Source of the DNA: Xylona heveae TC161
Taxonomy: Eukaryota; Ascomycota; Xylonomycetes; Xylonales; Xylonaceae
Assembly: GCF_001619985.1 (NCBI RefSeq)
Contig: NW_017264206.1
Span: 536,745-600,744, forward strand
DNA: 64,000 nucleotides
Reading direction: 5' to 3'
Part shown: positions 53,347-64,000 of the stretch, piece after piece
How positions within the stretch are numbered: position 1 is the first letter of the stretch
Layout of the letters: each line of letters starts with the position of its first letter
The notes under the pieces: generated by a model
What the model saw: only the letters and a program-made list of their open reading frames with translations
Databases searched by the model: none
What the model was told of the DNA's origin: nothing
Translations under genes and position numbers: made by a program

Positions 53347-55889
53347 TTAAACGCGTAAGAAATTCAGATACGTCAAGGTTGCGTTCAGCGACGCATCCTC
53401 CATTTGCCTGACCACTTCCCTAACAGTGGTCACCAATGTCGCGTCCCCATCTCGTCTGCCCTTTCCACACATGGCTTCCATGAGCCTGCCCACGCAGACG
53501 CCGAGATTGCGCTCCAGCCGCGCCAGGCGGGCAGGGGACATTGATGGACCTTTGTCCGATGCGGCGTTAGGTCCAGCTCCAGTACCATAACCATGAGATG
53601 ACGACGAAGACGACGACGAGGATGGCGGCGTCAGTCCCAACCCAAGGGTCTGAGCTGCTTTGAGACTAATTGTATTTACATGCTGCTTTTGCTGTTTTTG
53701 TTGCCTCTGCTGCTGTTTCCGCTGCTGGTGATGGTAGTTCCAATGGGTTTCGTCGTGCGTGCTGACAGAGTTCGAAGTGGTCGCCATCAAATCAGTAATA
53801 TAATTCCATGCGACAATGTTTGCGTACAGCGTGCCGCGGAGGAAATCAGAAGTAATAGGGAAAACGCGCTGGAACGGGGATAAATCCGTCTTGAGCTGGC
53901 GAGGGCGGGGCTGGTGATGCAAGTGCTGCTGCAGACCAAAATGCTGATGATGATTGGTCATGCCGCTACTACTTCCATATGCTCCCGCCGGAGGATGATG
54001 GGGATGGGGATGGCGGTGAAGAGATAGGCCAGCAGGCACGGCGTGCAAGGCAGCTTGAGCATCGCGGACCAGGTCAATGGTTGTAGAATCGGGTTGGAGC
54101 ATGGTACATGGGAAGTTCGAAATGGATGCTTCGAGAAGGGAAATGACATTGGCGACAGAGGGAGCGATATTTAAGCAAGGGTGGTAGGAGGAGGGTGAAA
54201 TTACACTCTGCTGAATAGCGGCGGGGGTGGGGAGGCGCTTTTCGGGAGAGTGGGGCGGGGTCAGGAAAAGTGGGCGGGATACAGCTGCGAGACTAGGCTT
54301 GGAAAGGTGGAGAGGCGATAAGACAGGATGGTGGGAAGGATGTGAAGGGGAGGAGAGGAGAAGGAGTTTCGAGGCCGAAGAGGGGTGAGAGGGGAAGGAA
54401 CAGGAGGAAGAATGCTCCGTGGTGGTATCGTTTTGGTAGAGCATGGGATCGTAAGTATCGTGAGTTTCTGGAGTCTCGGGTGGGGTGGAGAGAATATGCG
54501 AAAAGTGAGATTCGGGCTGGGGTTCGGGTGTCGCAGGCTCGACCAGAGTCCGACCACAATCTTGGTCGGACGAGGACGTAGTGGAGCGGGAGTGGGAAGA
54601 GCGGGAAGAGCTGAAGGAACGTCTGACATGCACCATTTTGGGTTTTGCCGGAGTAATAGCTGTTGCGTATTCCTAAAAAGAGCAAGGTGTATGAGTTAGC
54701 CTCCGACATATCAAAGAGTAGAATAGGAAGAAGGAGAACACACAATGACATCATCTACGATCGGTTTTGTACCGTCCGCATCGAGTTCTTGGCTCAGTTG
54801 CTCTCGTCTTCTCCGCGCGAGACGGGACTTGCGGCCACTTGATGTCGACGGAGGACGGACAGGACGGTCGAACTCGATATCATCGAGATTTTGCTCATCC
54901 AGCCAGGACACGTCTTTCCACGATCCAGCCAGCCATGCGGCTTCGGACTCTCGGCGGTGAATGGCGTAGCGCTTTGAGGCGTTCTTATTTTGATTGACCC
55001 ACAAGGGAGACACAGCCAGTCGGGCATGTTCTGCCATAGCTTCTTCGTCAGAAAGGGTATGACGACTGCGCTCTGAGCGGGCCGGTGTCAAGGTCATGTC
55101 AATCCAATCCCGACAAAGATTTGCTTGTTGAAGGCTGGACTGGCGAGGAGCGTATTGTGGACTTTGATATTCGGATATTATGCACATTTCGCAAGGCGCA
55201 CCTCGAGGAGAGCAAGCGCATTTTGATGACCGCGGAGGGGTCCACCTGCTTGGAGTGGCATGAAATGCATGATCATCCAAACCTTCTTGATCGCCGACAC
55301 CAAAGATGTTCATCTCTGCCAGTAGATCGGGCGCGGAGATCTCAGATGCCGGAGTTGGACTGTCCTTTGATAGCGACTCAGTGGCATATACAGGTACAGC
55401 TGTCCCCAAAATCTTGTGCGACGGATAAGCATCGGCGGGAAAGCTTCCCGGTAATGCGAAAGCTGGCGAGTTGTCTTCCTCAATCCAGGACTTTTCTGAA
55501 GGAGGGCTAGGTAGGTGTGGCTTGGACAGATATAGCCTAAAGGGTTCCTTCATTCGCTCAACGGACCTCAGCCGCTGAGAGGCTGTAGACGAATGCGATG
55601 CTTGTCGACGCGGTCTGCTGAGGGAACAAGGGTTGGAGATGTCTCCCGCACCCTGCTCGGTGACAGAAGCGGCAGGCCGAGTACCGGAAATTCGCAGAAG
55701 AGAGCGAGGAAATCGTGATATCGAGCAGGAGTGGTCTTCCCGTCGAGATGCGCGTGGCAATGAACAGCATCTTTGAGGCGCCAGAACTGAAGTGCTATAA
55801 AGGTGATCCATTGTCGCAGAGCTGCCACCGCTGAGAGGAAAGACAAGAGCGGCTGACGGATGCGTGTGGCCGAGAAACATAACACTCAT
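53347..55889 (-). CDS. Large low-complexity protein of unknown function, two exons
   Basis: Exons 55889-54744 and 54672-53347 give 823 residues. The intron (71 nt) has a GTGTGT donor, a GCTAAC branch sequence and a TTTTTAG acceptor, and its removal fuses two large open frames in phase (DDVI to EYATAITPAKPK). The first half is Ser/Pro/Arg-rich with a basic patch (SGRKSRLARRRREQLSQ, near 360) and a Cys pair (CACSPRGAPCEMC). The second half has Ser/Pro and His/Gln tracts, a folded-looking block (NIAPSVANVISLLEASISNF, and SPFQRVFPITSDFLRGTLYA) and a poly-Ser run. The C-terminus is helical (LTYLNFLRV). It looks like a regulatory, largely disordered protein. No family recognised. Start could also be Met27. 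Confidence 0.62.
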
Positions 55890-57109
55890 TCAGATTCAAC
55901 CAAATAAAATTAATGGGATCACTATTGAATATTAAATGTTTCGCAGGTAAGAAGCAAAACGGATGACTGCACCGCGTCGCGAAAATTGAAACCAAACAAA
56001 GGTGAAACTGCAGGGAAGTCGCCGTTTTATGTAACTCTGCGCAGAATAACAGCAAAAGCAAAAGATACTGCAGCATCTCTCCGGAACCCTGCTGTTCGAA
56101 ACCTTGGAAAAAGACGAAGACAGCGAGAGTCTAAGACCGAAAGGTCTGGGCTCAGATAACAAAAAAAAGGATATCCTGTTTTCAATGATCCCTGGCATCG
56201 GCACATAAAGTCCTTGCGTTTTTCTCACACACTGGAGCTCCGATGCGATCAAGGAGATGTTTCCATCAACCGGACTTGTTCATCCAAGTGAGCAGCACCA
56301 CACGATCAATCCGTCGCGGATAAGTCGGGAAGAGGATGACAGGATGTCATAATGGATTAGATCTAGACTCCCCTGTCCTGTGGAAACGTAAGGGAGGCCC
56401 AATCGCCAACAAAAAAAAGGGAAGTATCATGAAAGGGACCGGTCCTCTTTGATCAAGGGCGAAAAGAGGATTATGCAGCCACAGACGAAAAGTTGATACA
56501 GGGGTGTTGAAGTTGAGTCTCTTTTTCTTGTATCGAGTCGCCCTCTTCCAACTCCTTGCGTGACCCTTTCCTCACAAAAACCACTTTAATTATGCGAGGC
56601 AACTGTCTAACCCCCGGCTAGCATGCAAGCCGCAACGGCGATGCTTTGTCGGGGGTCCCCATAGCTCACATGGCCATGGCGCAAGAAAAGCTGCAAAATG
56701 AAAAGGACGTCAAGAAGCCAACAAAGGGTCATCTTGACCAAGCAACAGCGCAAGGAAAGAAATCGCAACCATCCTACCTGGAATACACTTAACTTATCAG
56801 AGTTTCCGTTGACATGGTGTAGGTTGTTGGTTGAGCTTGGACCCCACGAGATGCTTATGTCATCAAACTTAAGCTCAACCACTAATCTACATCCAGTAAA
56901 GCTAAGACATACAGAGCAAACATCTGTTGGTGACGCTCCAAAGAGAAAAACCGAAAAATAATAAATGTTCAAAAGTCGTAACGTTTGATCCTTCCCCCTC
57001 TGCTCGAGCATCCCCTCACATGAGTGCTCTCAATTGAACGTGCGAAAAGGGATAGCTACAAGAGCAAAAGCGGGGTAAAATTATCTCCGCTGAGAGCTTT
57101 GCGACAGCC
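55890..57109. other. Divergent intergenic
   Basis: No supported gene in 1.2 kb. It must hold the promoters of the unknown 823-residue gene (-) and IPI3 (+). No TATA box is obvious. Confidence 0.5.
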
Positions 57110-58816
57110 ATGCTCACCGAGCAATTTTTGGCTGCTACTTCATCGGCGCCAAAAGTTCCAAATACAGCAATTGCAAAAGATGCCGGCATCTATCTACATG
57201 ATCTCCAGCCTATTCCTGCGCTCAAGACAAGCTTCAAGAAGAGCGCAGCTGCTGCAAATTGTGTTGCTGTAAATGACACCCATATTTTCGCGGCGCAGGC
57301 AGGAAAAGCTGTCGTCCACGTTTACAACCGGGAAAGAGGTGGACAGGAAGCTACGATCGCTTTTCCGGAAAGAATCCACAGCCTTGCGCTTGCGGGTGAT
57401 TACAATGATGCAGGGATCCTAGTGCTTGGAACAGAGGGAGGGAGGATCATACTGTGGGAGGTATCTCAATCCCCGCTGAAAGCTGATAGTATCGATTGAG
57501 ATCGTGGACTAAAGCCCCCCATTTTGCAGTTGTGCACAGGCCGTCAGATCTCGACGCCGCAATCCCACATTCAGCCCACTACGTCTTTAGCAGTGGACTC
57601 CGCGTCTGATTATCTCCTGAGTGGCTCCCCAGACTCGAATATTCACGTGTGGTCTCTTTCCTCGCTGCTGTCATTCTCGTCTGCAGCCAATACCGATGCA
57701 TCCCCGCCTAATTCACCGATCCGCACTCTATCCAACCATCGCGCGGCTATCACTAGCATTTCCATGGGCCATGGTAGCAGTATGATCAATCTGGCTATAT
57801 CCGCTTCCGAAGATAATAGCTGTATTGTCTGGAACGTGCAGAGCGGCGAGCTCCTGCGCACGTTCTTACTCCCTGCAACGCCATTGTGCCTGTCGCTAGA
57901 TCCTGTAGATCGCGCATGCTACGCTGGTCTTCAAGACGGATCGGTCCAGCTAATTAATCTTTACAAAGATTCGGGCGTCACCAATTCTTTGCACGATACG
58001 GCATTAAACTCGGCCCCTTCAATGTGTTCTCCCTCGGAGCGCTGGTCCGTCGTTGGGCACGAGCTTGGCCCCACTCGTAGTATCTCTGTCAGTTATGAGG
58101 GTAACACTCTTCTTTCAGGCCATGAAACCGGGAAAGTCATACGGTGGGATATCGCTAGAGGAAGGTATCTATCGAGCGTTGCGGATTTCTATGCTCCCGT
58201 CACAAACCTATCGTTGCTTCCTCCAAAGGGGTTTCCGAATACCAGTAACCCCAAACTGAAAAGTCATACTGTTCTGAAGCCGCGTCATGACGAACACTAT
58301 TCAGACACAGGCTCCGCTGCGGTCTCCAGTGCTGTTCCGACAAACTACACGCTCACTGCCCAGATATCCGAGAACATTATTTCCCCCGTAGTCTCGTCGT
58401 CGGTCTCTGAGAAGACCAGCGACCAGGACTTTGATAGCTTACTTGATAACATTTGCTTTCCGACATCTATTCTCGAAGAAGGTTCATTCAGACTGTCGTC
58501 TCATGATCCTCAAAACAAGGCTATGCCCGCCTCGAGCTCTAATGTATCTGCATCTGCAGACGCAGATAATAACGAAGAAGTTTCTCGATTGAAGAAGGAA
58601 AATGAGGCGATGTGGAAAGATCTTTGCGAGTCTCGCGAAATGCAGAAGAGAGCATGGGCCAAATTGATGGAGTGGGGCAAGGAACGGGCTGAAAGTCGAC
58701 AGCGCCATTCAGGAGACGGAGAACCTTCGGATGATGACACTCAGGGCAGCAAACATGATTCACAAAATCTCTCAAGCGAGGGGAGCAGCGAAAACGAAAT
58801 GGATGTCAGTGGATAA
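57110..58816 (+). CDS. IPI3: Pre-rRNA-processing WD40 protein Ipi3 (WDR18)
   Basis: Exons 57110-57460 and 57530-58816 give 545 residues. The start MLTEQFLAATSSAPKVPNTA and AGIYLHDLQPIPALKTSFKK are typical of fungal Ipi3. WD40 blades follow: GRIILWE, YLLSGSPDSNIHVWSLSSLL, AISASEDNSCIVWNVQSGEL, DGSVQLINLY, LLSGHETGKVIRWDIARGRY. The C-terminus has a coiled coil (EEVSRLKKENEAMWKDLCES, about 480-500) used for binding in the Rix1 complex, and an acidic Ser-rich end. Ipi3 works with Rix1/Ipi1 in removal of ITS2 and nuclear maturation of the 60S particle. The intron falls just after a blade-closing WE dipeptide. Confidence 0.92.
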
Positions 58817-59798
58817 GGTTCTCCTCCTTGATGACCGAATTACCTGTTTCTCCAAGGGAGAAGGCAGGTCTTTTACTCCCTGATAAAGGCAACGAGCAAT
58901 ACAGGGGCCTTTGAGCGCAGACAACGACCGCCTGCACAGGGGTTGTGTTGCTTGGAATGCGGTCAAGTGGCTGTGTGAGGTGGTTCAGTGTCTTGATTCT
59001 CTGCCGTATCCCAGCAACAGAGGACTCACGGCAGAAGAATTCCGCTGACTCTGTTTTTGTGTTTCTGACCCTCCCTGCTCAGCTGAACAACCCCCTGCCC
59101 CTCCTGAACACTACATCACGCAATTACTGAGCGTGACTTCGCCAGCCACCTTTCATCGTTACTTTTTTTTTTTTTTCATCGCCCTTGAATGGGCAGGGAT
59201 ATCAATACGCAATCTCGTTGTCCTTGCGAATACTCCTCGCAGAGAGCTCAGAGATCGGAAAACGGTTCCCTCAGAATAGCCCACCTCGTTTCTTCGTCTT
59301 GTTAAATGGCTCCATCAAGGATGTCCCAACTCCGTGTAAGGGTTGTAGGAGCCGAGGTAAAGATTTTTTTGAACCTAATAAGGATTGGGTCATGTGGCAT
59401 TGAAGGGGACCGTCGCTGGGAAATATACTAGCCGAGACAATAAATATACCTTGGAATGGGTAATCTGTGGAAATATTTGGTGGGGTCAATCAAACCGGGG
59501 AATTTGGCAAGAGAAGCTTGGAAATTACAGCGTGTATCAAAAGAGATCTAGTCTCAGATTGGACATCTCAATATCGATAGATGAAAGTTAAGGCGATATT
59601 ATAAAGAAGAATGAAGAATAAGAAAACATCATCCATGCAATCACACACAAGAAATTTTGCATCTCGTAATATAGCTACAGGAAATGCATCGACTATGAGA
59701 TGGTGCAGCCTGTAAAAAGATAGTACTCCAGATAGAATTACTGTAAAGAATAGAAATGAAACCCCAAATATCATGCCCACCAAAAATCAAGGAATAAT
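58817..59798. other. Convergent intergenic with T tract
   Basis: About 1 kb of 3' space between IPI3 (+) and the GPI-protein gene (-). It has a T run near 59163-59176. No gene is supported. Confidence 0.5.
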
Positions 59799-60959
59799 CT
59801 AAAGGTAGAGCATTCCGAAGAAGATCATTGCCACAGTCATGAAAAGAGCAGAGCCCATGGACAGACTTGGTGCGCTTCCAAGGAAAGGCTCGATAGATGG
59901 CGAGGCAGCATCACTTCCAGACCCATGGTCACTGGGGGAAGCGGAGGTGTCTACGGGCGAATCTTCCGACGAAGAACCACCGTGAGCGGGGCTGCCGCTC
60001 GGAGCAGCGCCCTCAAAGTCGCCACTGGGGTGAGAATCGCCAGTAGGTGCCTCATCATCGGCACCGGGAGCGACGGGGCTGACAGTCTCAGTGACAGCCT
60101 CGGTAGTGGCTGGACCGGTGCCAAACTCATGGGCGGGACCAGTAATTGTGGCAGTGATGGGTTCCGGTCCACAAGTGGTGCAGACGCTGATAGCTGCCTT
60201 GAAACCATAAGGCACGCCATGGTGGGGTGTCGGATTGCCGTAGCCGCTCTCGACGACGGTGTATGTAGCCGGCTCGAGACCAGAAGGGCCGAACTTGGAG
60301 TAAGTCCGCTGGTAGGTGGTGGTGTAATCTGGGTTAGGACGAGCGCTGTCGGAAGGCACGGTGAGCGTGGCGATAATAGGCTTGGGACCGCAGGTGTCGC
60401 AGGTGGCAACCGTAGTCTGGAATCCCGAGGGGATATGAGTAGGGTCAGGAGGTGCTGGAGCACCAGTGCAGGTTTCCGTGACCGTGTACGTCTTTGGAAC
60501 GAGACCAGTGGAGCCAAAAGTAGGATAAACGGTGTCGTATGTTGTGGTATAGGTTGGCGCAATGGCAGGATCGGTGCAGACTGTCAAAGTAGCAGTGATA
60601 GGCTTGTCACCGCAGACAGTGCAAGTGCTGACAGTGGTTGTGAAGCCACTGGGAATTCCGGTAGGGTCAATGGCGTTGGAAGCGCCAGTATAGCTTGAAG
60701 TGATGGTATAAGTAACAGGCTCTAGACCGGTTGCGCAAAAAGTCGAGAAAACGGTAGGCCACTGCGTCGTGTAGACAGAGGTAGCGTCGCATTCAGGGCA
60801 CCAGGTCGAAGTGGCGTCTGCGGTAGAGGTGTGGGCTGAGTAGTGGGTGGAAGTGAAAACACAACTATCAAAGTTCCAGCCATCACCATCTCCGCCGGCC
60901 CACTGTGCAGAGGCAGAGGCGGCTGCCACCGCCAGGGCTAACGCAATGGAAAGAGTCAT
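59799..60959 (-). CDS. GPI-anchored cell-surface protein with Cys-pair repeats
   Basis: A single exon of 386 residues. The chosen start gives a clear signal peptide (MTLSIALALAVAAASASAQ); the open frame goes on 70 codons upstream, but that part would bury the signal. Three to four repeats of about 60 residues follow, each with a block like TYTTTYDTVYPTFGSTGLVP, a PSGF-TT element and a Cys pair (CTVCGDKPITATLTV, CDTCGPKPIIATLTV, CTTCGPEPITATITG). A Ser/Asp/Gly-rich stalk (about 310-365) precedes a C-terminal hydrophobic tail (MGSALFMTVAMIFFGMLYL), the pattern of a GPI anchor signal. It is likely a wall or plasma-membrane protein, heavily O-glycosylated. Role unknown. Confidence 0.83.
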   Translation of the reverse strand: MTLSIALALAVAAASASAQWAGGDGDGWNFDSCVFTSTHYSAHTSTADATSTWCPECDATSVYTTQWPTVFSTFCATGLEPVTYTITSSYTGASNAIDPTGIPSGFTTTVSTCTVCGDKPITATLTVCTDPAIAPTYTTTYDTVYPTFGSTGLVPKTYTVTETCTGAPAPPDPTHIPSGFQTTVATCDTCGPKPIIATLTVPSDSARPNPDYTTTYQRTYSKFGPSGLEPATYTVVESGYGNPTPHHGVPYGFKAAISVCTTCGPEPITATITGPAHEFGTGPATTEAVTETVSPVAPGADDEAPTGDSHPSGDFEGAAPSGSPAHGGSSSEDSPVDTSASPSDHGSGSDAASPSIEPFLGSAPSLSMGSALFMTVAMIFFGMLYL

Positions 60960-62750
60960 GGTTGGTCCAATACTCGACGGCGCACACGCAAAATGCGAGT
61001 AAAGAGAGAAGAGAAAGAAGGATTGAAAATGAAGGACTACGGGCCCGGTATACTGACGCGAAAATAAATAAAAAAGATTGAAAAAGGACCGACTGAAAAG
61101 GACAATGAGCGAAGAGGTCGAGGCCTCAAAAGGAACGAAGGGAAAAGAAGGGCTTATGTGCTTTGCCAACTAACCGGCCACACGATCCGGACCTTAAATC
61201 ATACTTGTACAAACATGTCCTTATTATTTTGTTTTGGGGCTGTGGCCCTTTTGGACATTCCACACGCGGTTTTCGTGCAATCGATCCGAATAGAGTCTCT
61301 TGCATGATGAATAGCAAGGGGAGATGGAACGACAAGCAAAGTGGGTAGGTCAGGATAATTTCAGTGAATACAGGCGAGATGAGAAAGATTACTGCCAAGG
61401 ACACTGTTCTACCTGGGAGGGAAATGCAGAGGAATGCTGGGGTGGAGGGCGCAATTGGAGGTTGCTGAAGAATGAACAAGGAGACACACACACACACACA
61501 CCAATGAGACCCCTTATGAGATAAATGTGATGGCGGTAAAGAAAAGCAGTCGGGGAAGGAGCAAAAACAGTAATGGCCGAGCTACGACAAGCGTCAGCCT
61601 ATCCTAATAAAAAGAAATAAAATAAAAAATTTGATCCTTGACATTTCAATTGTTTCGGGGGGTCAGCCTTCTTGGCGGTGGCAGGATGCGATGGTAGTTG
61701 ATTTTTCACAAGACGACACGAAATTGAATACGTGATAGTTGACACTGGGGGCCCAATTGGGGTCTTGGGGGTTGGCTCGTAGGCCTCGGGTAATAAGAGA
61801 AAACGGATTGACTTTAAATCTTGTAACTAAGGTATTAACTCACCGGTATTATGACGGTAATACTTCGTACTTGCTTCTGAGTCTTCTGATCGTCACCCGG
61901 CGGAACATCCGAATCTAACTTCACAATGATGCTGCAATCGCTTTGTGCATTTTACTCCGTACTTTTAAAATCTGCAGAAATTGAGCCAACATGCTAATAA
62001 CAATGGCACAAAAGGCGGCCCAAAGAAAGAGAAACAGATTGGCATCGGTCGTTAACGCCAATCAAGAGCACGCGAAAGTGGCGGCGTGGGCAATGTCTCC
62101 AAAGAGGGAAATCATTCTCAGGGGCAATATCATTGCTACCCTTCGCTCAAAGCACGCGTTTTTTCCCTAGCCACAGCGTGTTCGAGGGGCAAAGTCCGCC
62201 AACCGGAAGGAGAGGAAGCAAAAAATTTAACCCTGTGCCAGGCTGTTTACCCATCGGGGAAAGAAATACAATACAGCGCATGGCAGCAAGGGCTTTGCCG
62301 GTGGTAGAATTGTGGCATGCGCATGAAACCAAATTGCGCTCGACACTCCCTCTGTCCATTCCTCGGAACGCGCTCGAGCGGGATACTGACCCAGCTCCTT
62401 GGTCTGAGTCGTGATGGCCTGCAATAGAAAGCTCCATTCCGTCCAGGGCTGTTTTTGTCTTGGCCCTGTTGACCAGCGCGAAGGCAATACGCTGCGAAAA
62501 AAGAAATATAAGGTTATACAAACCACGAAGCCTGCTCTTCGCGGCCACCGACACGGCACGACGTTCACTCATTCATTTCGACCAGTCCATCCCTTGGCCG
62601 TTGTTTTGTCTTTTGTTTGCTTTCTTCCTGCTTTATAGTCCCTCTTTATATTTCAATTTCACCGTTTCTGCTGCTCAGCGACTGCTTGTGGCCTGCTGAG
62701 ACGATTGCTGCAGTTGACTGTCCATAAGCAAGAGAAGATTGGCCTGAAAC
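60960..62750. other. Divergent intergenic of two surface-protein genes, with CA repeat
   Basis: About 1.8 kb between two genes for secreted proteins transcribed outward. It has an AC repeat of about 9 units at 61484-61500. No gene is supported; a minus-strand frame at 62147-62572 has no family or splice support. Confidence 0.5.
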
Positions 62751-64000
62751 ATGCGTTTCGGCGCACTGCTTGCGGGGCTTCCCCTGCTCGGCTCTGCCCT
62801 TGCCAACGGTGTTCTTCCTCGAGAGCTTCAGCGGCGGGACTACTGTCCAAATGGACAGTCCGTCCAAGATATCCATGTTATATACGAGATTATCGAATTT
62901 CCCATCTACATCAGCACTTATATTAACAGTCCAACCATCATCAATATCTATGGCGGAACGACCATCAATATCAATGAGCCTACAACTATCATTACCAACA
63001 TATGGGGAACCACGACCAAGACAGTGACCGTTACCCAGTATGTGCCATATTTCCTTAGCCGCGGAGCTTGAATAAATAAAGTTAACCTGATCATCATTTC
63101 TAGGACTACTACCGCAACGGAAACCACTACAACTACGGCACCCGGGTCTCTCTCAACCACTACAACCACGGCACCCGGGTCTCTCTCAACTACAACAGTG
63201 CCATCCACTGTGACCTCTGTTTCCACCTCAGTTAGCACGTCGGTGAGCACCTCTGTCAGCACTTCGGTCAGCACGTCCGTCAGCACGTCCGTCAGTACAT
63301 CGGTCAGCACGTCCGTCAGCACGTCGGTCACGTCTGTCACTACGCCTCCGTATACTTTCATCCTTGCAATAGAAACACCGCCAGTCGTTGTCGACCGGCT
63401 TCGTCGGCGCCAGGAAATAGTCGAGCGGAGATACGTCGTCTCAGATTCTCACACTACTCTTTATTGTAATCTTGCTTCTCTGTGGACAATTGTCAACGGC
63501 CAGCTGTTCAGTGACGGCCAAATTGTTTCTACAAATGGATCCAGCTATTCGCCATTTGCAACAGGACTCAACGGCCCAATTTCTACAACGTTCTCCCTGG
63601 ACATCAATCTTCTCGAGTGGAACAACCCTGCATTTAACCCAGACTTTGCCACGTTTTTCCTCTCAAATTCGTACGACGTCTTTGCTGAGTTCCAGAGTGG
63701 AGTCCCTCCCGACTCTGTACAGGTCTCGTTGGTTGCGATTGATCGTAAGTGTTTCAGTGAAGCTTGGATGATTACAAATGCTGACATGAACACAGCAAAA
63801 ACTTGCGTCAATGGAACGTCTTCCAGTAGCTCTGTCCCACCATCTTCTTCGTCGAGTTCCGTGAGCAGCTCCTCGTCGAGTGCCTCAAGCTCCTCGTCTA
63901 GCGCCTCAAGCTCCTCGTCAAGCGTGTCGAGCTCCTCTTCAAGCGCCTCAAGCTCTTCATCGAGTGCCTCAAGCTCCTCGTCAAGCGTGTCGAGCTCCTC
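62751..64000 (+). CDS. Secreted Ser/Thr-rich surface protein, 5' part
   Basis: Exons 62751-63037, 63104-63744 and 63796 to beyond the window give at least 377 residues. A signal peptide (MRFGALLAGLPLLGSALA) is followed by RELQRRDYCPNG with a Kex2-like RR. Then comes an Ile/Thr-rich beta-type section (YIST, IINIYGGTTININEPTTIIT). Next is a Thr stretch and about ten VSTS units (63225-63340). A more folded part follows (HTTLYCNLASLWTIVNGQLF, DSVQVSLVAID), and after the third exon begins (KTCVNGTSSSS) a long Ser run that is open at the edge. It has the plan of a fungal adhesin-like wall protein; whether it ends in a GPI signal cannot be seen. Confidence 0.75.
63225..63345 (+). repeat. Tandem 12 bp coding repeat (VSTS units)
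   Basis: About ten copies of a unit like GTCAGCACGTCC, coding Val-Ser-Thr-Ser, with silent changes. Copy number is likely to vary. Confidence 0.85.
63835..64000 (+). repeat. Poly-Ser coding minisatellite running off the edge
   Basis: A repeated block like AGCTCCTCGTC with GCCTCA or GTGTCG between copies, coding long Ser runs broken by single Ala or Val. It is cut by the window end. Confidence 0.85.

Noticed and set aside
60960-61169. 70-residue N-terminal extension of the GPI-anchored protein
   Set aside because: A clear signal peptide starts at the Met encoded at 60959; an extension would place it inside the chain.
62147-62572. A 141-residue minus-strand frame between the two surface-protein genes
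   Set aside because: No signal peptide, no conserved block, and a second frame of similar length overlaps it.
1-64000. CRISPR array, prokaryotic operon, phage or plasmid features
   Set aside because: Spliceosomal introns run through nearly all genes and no spaced direct repeats of CRISPR type were seen; the DNA is eukaryotic nuclear.

Overview
The window is nuclear DNA of a filamentous ascomycete (Pezizomycotina). Genes are monocistronic, lie on both strands and are mostly 1-3 kb long. They are broken by many 50-120 nt introns with GT..AG ends and, in several, a CTRAC-type branch site. The protein families also fit: Rsm22, Ipi3, COPI gamma, NIPSNAP, a fungal PF02458 acyltransferase, a Pap1/Yap-type bZIP, a Dal5/Liz1-type MFS carrier and Ser/Thr-rich wall proteins. 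I cannot fix the genus. I rebuilt gene models by joining open frames at splice signals and checking that reading phase is kept through every junction. None has been checked against transcripts.

Layout. 0-14 kb: the 3' end of an acyltransferase, a bZIP factor, phosducin-like protein 2 (-), coatomer gamma (+), a CDP-alcohol phosphotransferase (-, 8 exons including a 10 nt one), a mitochondrial NIPSNAP protein (-) and a small flavin-binding-fold protein (+). 14.25-19.2 kb: no intact gene. It holds a Ty3/gypsy reverse transcriptase scrap, an SNF2 helicase scrap and three coding-like frames that I could not identify. 19.2-23.6 kb: an MFS carrier and a TauD-type dioxygenase transcribed away from each other, which look like a sulfonate uptake and desulfonation pair. 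25-26.6 kb: casein kinase I. 26.6-29.3 kb: a long empty stretch ending in an intron-containing tRNA-Glu.

29.9-37.5 kb: Rsm22, a tail-anchored protein of unknown function and lipoyl synthase. 38.18-38.37 kb: a tRNA-like element with A and B boxes and two long hairpins. 39.6-40.1 kb: a three-exon gene for a selenoprotein K-like protein with Cys near the C-terminus; its exons are too short to appear as open frames. 40.5-45 kb: a small tail-anchored protein and a Gly/Thr/His repeat protein built from duplicated exons. 45-53 kb: Rpn5, an FSH1-type hydrolase, a Vma22-like assembly factor and a mitochondrial membrane protein. 53-64 kb: an 823-residue protein of unknown function, Ipi3, a GPI-anchored cysteine-repeat protein and the start of a Ser/Thr-rich secreted protein that runs off the window.

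Most genes are housekeeping: vesicle traffic, phospholipid synthesis, mitochondrial translation and lipoylation, the proteasome, ribosome assembly. The less ordinary parts are the sulfonate pair, the hidden SelK-like gene, the tRNA-like hairpin element, the exon-duplication gene, the decayed 14-19 kb block and the pair of surface-protein genes at the right edge.
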